Assembly: GCA_030077755.1 (NCBI GenBank)
Contig: JAQJZZ010000018.1
Location: forward strand, 1,302,001 to 1,366,000
DNA length: 64,000 bases
Direction of reading: 5' to 3'
From: Filosporella fistucella
Taxonomy: Eukaryota; Ascomycota; Leotiomycetes; Helotiales
The notes beneath the pieces were generated by a model, which was not told where the DNA came from, searched no databases, and saw only the letters and a program-made list of their open reading frames with translations. Positions 57,234-64,000 of this stretch are shown in pieces. The translations under genes were made by a program, and so were the position numbers. How positions within the stretch are numbered: the stretch's first letter is position 1; each line of letters starts with the position of its first letter.

Positions 57234-59761
57234 TGCCGGATGGTGTGAGAATGCAGGACGACGAAGCTAACAACTTCTCAAAGTTGCCCAAGTCTATCGG
57301 CTCGCTCCTCGACTCCTCATCTCGCCCGATTTGAACTTCGGCACTCACTTTACAAGGAACACCTATTGAGACACGTCCTGAAGTGTTAATCGTGTCAACT
57401 TCTATTCTGTCCTTTGTGACTTGCCTTACAGCTTGGAGAAACTAGACTGAGAAGCAGTCCGGCGTGTTTGGAAAGACCAATTTCGCCCTTCGACTGGTTC
57501 TGATCACCATCCTCGCTCTTGACCACCCACCACAGAGCGAGATCAACAATCAAGAAATACAATGTCGGAATTGCTTCATGACCTCAATACATCTCTGGAT
57601 ATCTACAGATAGAAAGGGTTTTCTCTACGTTCTGATGGTAATGCGGAAAACCAGGCTGGTGAGTAGCAACTCGCACCCTCTTCCGAAGCTCGTTTTGATG
57701 GACATCTCCACAATTATTTGGAATCTAACATGATTATCAAGTATAGAGTTTACGTAGAGTCCTACGGATCATCATTTGGACTTTTGAGCTCTGGCAATTC
57801 TGCTCTAGCATTTGTCACCTCGCCTTCTCCACTCGCCTCGCTGCGTGAGCCCATCCAGTCTGGCTTCGACAAAGCAACGACTTCAGACGGGAAATAAGAT
57901 CCGCCACTCGGAGATCTCTTCAAAAAAATCTTTAAATATATCTCATGATCTCACAGTCTTTGATCAGCTTAGCAACTACATTCTCAGGTGGAGTGCGTCG
58001 CCCTGAAGCCAGCTTCTGATTTCGCAACCTACGACAACTGCCGTGGACACGCAAGATGAATCAGCCATCAGCAACATAATTACCTGAGTACATGCAATAT
58101 TAACAGGCAATGTCAATCAGTCCCTACCCGCCGACACTTGGCCTTTCTCCGGCCTGATACCCAAGCGTCCCGGAAGGAACCAAGATAGAAAAACACAACC
58201 AATTCAAGGTAGGGGCAGCACCGACTGTGACGCTCCAGACCGCTAGATCCACTTGAAATCCGGTCACTCGTCTTCAACTATAACTCCAACTCGACCAAGC
58301 TCTGCAGGCTACAGGCTTGCGGATCCATCCCGGACTCGGGAGCATATATCTGCTACCATTCAAACACGATTCGGACAACTCCAGCTTGAAGTTACTTCCT
58401 GCATTTACGAATGATAGAATTCAGAGAACTCTTATCTGATCAAGGGTCTTGATTCTTGAAAATCTTGCATGCCCATGGCAAGCTAATGCGTCCAGCGCAT
58501 TAATCTTCTGCTTAACTCGTACGTGCCAGACACAGATTGGCTTCCGTTCGCGAAATACTGCTGACTTACTCGGTACTCCTATATAACAGGCTTAAATCGA
58601 ATTCCCGACCGATTCCTCGGCGTATCTCCATCATGAATGTCCCTCCCGTACTTGGCTATAACGCGAAGTCCTGGTCAACGTGGAGACGGCTTGTCCTGTG
58701 GTAGTGCCGGCTCCTTCCTCCCGTCGCCCTTGACAGCGTTGGGGCGAACACTCCTAATGGTTATCTTATATCTTCCTTTTACCGTCTGCCGTTGGAGTCG
58801 ATCAGCATTGTTTTCATCCAAAATATCCAGATGTGTCCCGTCTCTGCAGTACGACGTTAGGCCACAATCGCGTTAGCAAAGCAAGCCATTGAGAAACGTA
58901 TTGCGTGTCCAGTATCACAATTCCACATCATCTTGGACATGGAGGCTAGCTACGTCGACTTTCACTAATCTCTAGATGTCTGCTCCTTTGAACAAAGAAC
59001 GAAAACGCCTCCAATTGTGAATGGCTTGGTGATATGTGAGCTGTCTGCTCAGACCACCGTCGACTCGAGATAGGCCTGTGTTTTCCAGCAGGTATTATTC
59101 GATCCCCTGCAGCAAAAGACCTCGGATTTTTCGAACGAACTTGAAGGACAGTCGCATCATTATGGGGAAAACAGCTATGGCAAGCGAAAGGAACGGCACG
59201 AACGGGACTTGGGGTCGTTCAAGCTCACCGCTGAATTATCCCACTCGACGTCGGACCAATGCATGTTAATGCGTTGCGAAGTCGGCATAGTATATTTTCC
59301 CATGCGTGATGGCTTCTTGCTGAGCGAACGAAGTATGAGGAAGTGTATCTCGGTGTGCATTCGTTCTGCAGGAGGAGGCATGGATGCTACTCCAATGCAC
59401 GGAAACTTGAGGGACTGATCATGACCATGATTCCAACTGCAGCGGACTCTGGGGCTCGGAAACGGATCCGGGCCAGTGCGGTGCAATAAGATACGCTTTC
59501 ACTTCTCACTATTGCTCTTTTGCGGGACTAGCTGGTCTTCAAATGTACATCGACGGTCCCATCGTACATCTCATACGCTGCTCGCCTCTCGGGAGCCGTC
59601 TGGCCCCATAACAGAAAGAGACAACCGATTCTAGGCCTTTGGTGGGTCCAGTTCGGAGCCAACGAAACCACGTGTCAATGTACAGATGTAGTCTGACTGT
59701 GTGACAAAATCATATCAGCAGGATTGCACCCGGTCAGGTCCTGGGCATTATTTTGTTGCTG

Positions 59762-59796
59762 TGCTTTGCTTTGCTTTGCTTCGCTTTGCTTTTGCT
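59762..59796 (+). repeat. (TTTGC)n pentanucleotide microsatellite
   Basis: About six TTTGC-type units with one CGC and one extra T variant, in the gene-poor region. Confidence 0.85.
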
Positions 59797-60889
59797 GTAT
59801 GATGCCGGACTGTGGTGTGAACAGGCAGTTACAATGATGATCATCCGAGCGAATGGCAGACGATAGAGTACCACCACATCTTTTGGTCTTTACCAGTGAC
59901 CGAGATAGACCCAACACCCCTAGCTCCGGGTTGGCATGGCGGCTGTCTGTCGTGCACTCTTAGCTGGTTTGATAATGATAAATGACGCCGTTAAGGTTGG
60001 AGGAGGTGTTGGTGGTAGTGGAGGTGGTGTTGCTTCCCTGGTATTAATTGAGCCCATGGCTTTGTACCAGGCTGGCCTCTTAAAACCCTTGAGCGGACCC
60101 TGTCCCACACACCAAACGATATTGTGGCACAAGACTGTGGATAGTGGAGGGGTCGCTGTCCTGAGAATGGAGGGGTCTGCATCTCTGGATTGGAAGAGAA
60201 CGATGAGTAGAATGAAGCGTAAAGAGCAGCACTCTATCAATTGCTCACGCTGAGCTGGAAGAAACTGACAACTATCCGGTCGCTTCTGTGTGGCTGCCCA
60301 GCTCTCTCTCTCTGTGTGCCTGCTTCTGTGCCTGCACTGGTCCTTTGCTTGCCACGGCCCTGGTTCCCTTTCTGCTGGTGGCGGTCACTTCTACTATGTG
60401 AAGAGACATATCATATACAGAGACTAGCCTTTACGAGGCTTCCCGTATCCAGAACCATATCATAAGAGTATCGTCCGCAGGGAAGGGCAAAAGGGCACCG
60501 GCACTGCGTGGAATTAAACCGTTCAGCTTGAGAAGAAAAAAAACCCTTATCCAACAAATACCTTATTATTCCCTCTACTAAGCACAGCTGGTGGCGGATC
60601 CGTCTCAACACATTTTGTTTTGGTCTGCTCGCCGACTTATATTTAGAGGCGAGGCAAACAAAGGTGAGGTGAGAGCGAGAATCTGATACTTGTGTCTTCG
60701 GATCTGAGCCAGGACCTCCCCTCCATCCTCCCCCCTCCCTCGCAGACGAAGCTCCACTTCCACGCACTAGAACCACTCGAACCCTTCTGGCAATTGCAGG
60801 TGTACAGCGACGGTACCTATCTAGACCGCCTTTAGGACAGGGTGAAGGTGCCCCAAAATTTCTCATCCCCTTCTCTTTCTGCATATTCA

Positions 60890-60915
60890 TTGTACTGTAC
60901 ATTGTACATTGTACA
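60890..60915 (+). repeat. (TGTACAT)n heptamer repeat
   Basis: Three close copies of a TTGTACA-type heptamer about 500 bp upstream of the ABC transporter start. Confidence 0.65.
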
Positions 60916-61179
60916 CTCGTCTGCAATTGCGAGAGACGTGGTGAATTGCGACGAGACACTCGGCAACGGCCTCGTCGTTCTTTTTCTTCATCCCCAGTCC
61001 GTCGTTTACTCTACGGGTTCTTTTTCGTTGTTACTTGGCCTGGATCGAGGGGCGATCACCCAGACCCAGCAACTTTGAACATTGAACATCTTCCCCCCCT
61101 CCTCCACACCGGTTCTTGAAGTCGTCTTTCTGAACATCACAACCACTTCACAGTACGTTGCGTCAGTATTTCATATCAC

Positions 61180-61227
61180 ATGGTCAATTCGCTCCGCAGA
61201 GACAGTTCTACCAAGCCACGCCGCTGA
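61180..61227 (+). promoter_or_regulatory. Upstream open frame in the hmt1 leader
   Basis: An ATG at 61180 opens a 15-codon frame ending in TGA at 61225-61227, about 180 nt before the main start codon. If transcribed in the leader it could reduce translation of the transporter. The transcription start is unknown. Confidence 0.35.
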
Positions 61228-61407
61228 CAGCATCTTGTGATCTTGCAGGTGGCGATCCTGTACCGAGGCTTTCTATAGCTTCGCGTTCACCTGGAACCTC
61301 TCAACACGCACCTCATGTCCTCGAATGGGTCATGAGCAACCGGCGTTCTTTCATTCACAAGGAATATTGAGGGACGGAGGAGATAGGGATTTCGATATTC
61401 CTCTGTA

Positions 61408-64000
61408 ATGGCAACTGCGGGCGTCGAGCTGAGCTCGAATCACAAACCCAATGGAACTCTCACACAACCAAATACACCACCAACACTTATCAACGTGGTT
61501 CAATTCCACTACGCATGGGTTCTATTCGTCGTATACCTAGCAGCATTCATTCTGAACAGCATACTCACAGTCGAATCACCCTCTGAATCGAATGGACCAG
61601 TTCTTCTTGGACCTGGCGGAAAACCACTCCCACAATCTTCTGCTCGAAAGAGACGTGAAGCACTCGAGAAGAAAGCAAAGCTCAAGGAATTCAGTCCAGG
61701 AAGAAAGCTGTTATTCTTCTATCTATCCGGTGGTCTTCTAGCAACGTTCCTTGCCAATGGAGTCAATATTGTGGTCCACGCTCTTATCAAGACTGAGAAT
61801 GGTTGGTGGTGTGGTAAAGCCACTGCAGTAAGTGGCAAACTGAACACGAATTACCCCAGATCACGCACTGACATCATTCCGAAATAGATATACGTTTGTG
61901 GTTCAGCTTTCTTTTATAGCATATTCCTCATCTCCTTGGTAGACACTACTCCTTCGCCAAATATTGCGCATCAAATCACATGGTGCCTGGCATTGGTCCT
62001 AGAAATCCTACTATTGGGAGCTACCTTCGCCCTCTATACCAACCCTCACAAAGAGATCAACTCCGTGTTCTGGAACGACTCGGAAAAATACTCTAAAACA
62101 CCAAACCAATGGGAGGTCATTGAACTTGCGGTTGGTACATTGCGAGTCATCATCTTTCTGTTCCTCGTTGGCTTCTATATTGCGTTCTCTCTCGAACGTA
62201 GCTACAAGGCTAAGTGCGCAAGCCGTCATGACCTTGATGAGAGTTCGCCTTTACTAGTCAATGGGCAAGCAAATGGAAATGGTCGTGTTCCTGGAACCGG
62301 AGCGATTGAAAATGGTAATCCTGCTACCCCTACCAATGGAGCAGCTGAGAATGGCGAATCTCGCGAAAGCATCGATGAAAACCCAGCCTTCTACAAGCCC
62401 ACTACTGCTCCGAATAGGACGTGGTGGGAGTACATCAAAGGATATTCTCTCTTCTTCCCATACCTATGGCCGCACAATGCTCTTCGACTACAAGTCATCG
62501 TCTTTCTCTGCTTCTTACTTGTTGTCCTCCAAAGAGTTGTCAATCTTGCTGTTCCCATGCAAATGGGTAACGTCGTTGAAATTCTCAAGGGTATCGATGA
62601 AGGAACCTCGGAGGCTAAGATGCCATGGCTTCAAGTCTCTCTACTAATCGGGTTCAAGTTCTTGCAAGGCACATCAGGTATTCTTGGAGCTGCTCGATCC
62701 GTCCTCTGGATTCCGATCTCGCAATACTCCTACCAGGCATTGACAACTGCCTCATTTGAGCATGTTCACAGTCTCAGTCTTGATTTTCATCTTGGAAAGC
62801 GCACTGGAGAAGTGCTCTCCGCTCTGAGCAAAGGCAATGCAATCAATAACTTCCTCGAACAAATTACATTTCAAGTAATTCCCATGGTCTTTGATCTGGG
62901 CGTTGCCATAGTGTACTTGGGAGTTGCTTTTGATGCATATTATGCCTTGGTAGTTTCCATCATCACATTTTCGTACCTGTATCTGACAATTCGAATGGCC
63001 CAATGGCGATCGGAACAACGACGACAAATGACAAACTTGAGCAGAGAGGAAGACGCTGTGAAGAACGATTCTCTCACTTCTTACGAGACCGTCAAGTATT
63101 TCAATGCCGAGGATTACGAGTTCAGTCGCTATCGAAAAGCTGTTGTTGCGTTTCAGAAGATGGAGTACAAAGTTACCGTATCGCTGAACGTCTTGAACAT
63201 CTCCCAAAACATGGTTTTCATGACTGGTCTTCTAGCAACTGCTTTCCTATCAGCTTATCAGATCACCACTGGGCTTCGCACTGTGGGTGATTTCACGAAG
63301 TTGATGGTGTACATGGCACAACTCCAACAACCACTCAATTTCTTCGGATCATTCTACCGCAGTGTACAAAGCGCCATGATCAGTGGTGAGAGACTACTTG
63401 AACTCTTCAAGGAGCAACCCACCGTCATCGATGAACCGAACGCTCGCGAAATGCCAACATGTGAAGGCCAAATCAGCTTCAACAATGTCAAGTTCTCATA
63501 TGACAAGCGCAAGCCTGCTTTGGAAGGTCTTTCGTTCGATTGCCGCCCCGGTACTACCACTGCCTTTGTTGGTGAGTCTGGTGGAGGAAAGTCTACCGTA
63601 TTTAGACTTCTCTTCCGATTTTACAACACATCAGATGGTAGCATCCAAGTTGATGGCAATGATGTGAAGGACATCACCATTGATTCGCTTCGTCGCCACA
63701 TCGGTGTAGTCCCACAAGACACTATCCTCTTTAATGAGACTCTAATGTACAACCTCAAGTATGCCAATCAAGACGCTACCGACGAGGACGTTTACGCTGC
63801 CTGTAGAGCCGCATCTATTCACGACAAGATCATGGCTTTCCCTGATAAGTACAATACTAAGGTTGGTGAGCGAGGACTTCGTCTGAGCGGTGGTGAGAAA
63901 CAGCGTGTTGCCATTGCCAGGACTATTATCAAGAATCCTCGCATTATCATGCTTGATGAAGCCACTGCTGCATTAGATTCGGACACCGAGCAAAACATTC
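61408..64000 (+). CDS. hmt1: HMT1-type vacuolar half-size ABC transporter (5' part)
   Basis: Exon 61408-61827, intron 61828-61887 (60 nt), then an exon open to the end of the window: 844 codons visible, C-terminus missing. HMT1 proteins sit in the vacuolar membrane and move phytochelatin or glutathione conjugates, giving cadmium tolerance; they belong to the ABCB half-transporters. The N-terminal extension has extra hydrophobic segments, starting with FHYAWVLFVVYLAAFILN. The ABC membrane domain begins near residue 350 (FFPYLWP) and includes SLDFHLGKRTGEVLSALSKG. The nucleotide-binding domain shows Walker A GESGGGKST (about 702-710), signature LSGGEKQR (about 806-813) and Walker B IIMLDEATAALDS (about 826-838). 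The related mitochondrial Atm1 lacks the long N-terminal extension and would have a presequence. Only the last few dozen residues should be absent. Confidence 0.92.

Larger units (their letters stand above)
55933..61407. other. Gene-poor region upstream of hmt1
   Basis: 5.5 kb with no frame I can support as a gene. It holds an 18-bp perfect palindrome (57216-57233), a TTTGC pentanucleotide repeat (59762-59796), an ACATTGT repeat (60890-60915) and, near the end, CT-rich leader-like DNA with short upstream frames before the ABC transporter. Confidence 0.5.

Noticed and set aside
59936..60253. 105-codon plus-strand ATG frame with a Gly-rich segment
   Set aside because: Overlapped by an equally long antisense frame, with no splice partner, domain or plausible context.
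1..64000. CRISPR arrays, bacterial-type operons, prophage or secondary-metabolite cluster
   Set aside because: No regularly spaced repeats, no synthase genes and no tightly co-oriented gene runs; the spliced fungal genes exclude a bacterial origin.

Overview
The window looks like chromosomal DNA of a filamentous ascomycete (Pezizomycotina). Almost every gene is split by short GT-AG introns of about 46-62 nt. Several proteins belong to families with a characteristic filamentous-fungal form: PalH, Ste50, a Bud14-like SH3 protein, a GH55 glucanase, an HMT1-type ABC transporter and 2EXR-domain proteins. The protein flavour and the number of 2EXR genes suggest a leotiomycete, but that is an impression and not a placement. 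No rRNA, complete tRNA, CRISPR array or intact transposon was recognised.

Layout. 1-498: 5' part of a minus-strand Cwf23/DNAJC17-type J-protein. 1569-3194: conserved unknown. 3323-5898: a divergent gene pair, thymine-7-hydroxylase and uracil-5-carboxylate decarboxylase, which together turn thymine into uracil; their shared promoter carries two GATA-factor sites. 6094-7981: two divergent 2EXR-domain loci, one apparently intact and one broken by stops. 7982-14676: gene-poor. 14677-16225: Art1/LDB19-type alpha-arrestin. 16916-20108: two more divergent 2EXR genes around a TA-rich spacer. 21457-24121: secreted GH55 exo-beta-1,3-glucanase with a GC-AG intron. 24594-28057: Rad5 helicase/ubiquitin ligase, head to head with a mitochondrial complex I assembly factor of the NDUFAF6 type (28237-29452). 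30710-32030: GNAT acetyltransferase. 34424-36459: Ser/Gly-rich single-pass membrane protein. 37301-38779: conserved unknown. 40358-41939: Ste50 adaptor. 42544-46206: Bud14-like SH3 protein. 46207-50846: gene-poor, with a likely non-LTR retrotransposon tail. 50847-53174: PalH ambient-pH sensor. 54404-55932: Lag1-type ceramide synthase. 55933-61407: gene-poor. 61408-end: HMT1-type vacuolar ABC transporter, cut by the window edge.

Functional links. The clearest is the thymine-salvage pair, where adjacent divergent genes encode consecutive steps. Rad5 and the NDUFAF6-like gene share a 179-bp promoter but no obvious pathway. Ste50, Bud14-like protein, PalH, arrestin and ceramide synthase are all signalling, polarity or membrane functions, but nothing here indicates a cluster. 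No biosynthetic or defence cluster was found. The best leads for something less described are the local 2EXR family, with one decaying member, and the two conserved genes of unknown function. All exon coordinates were worked out by eye from splice signals and reading-frame continuity.
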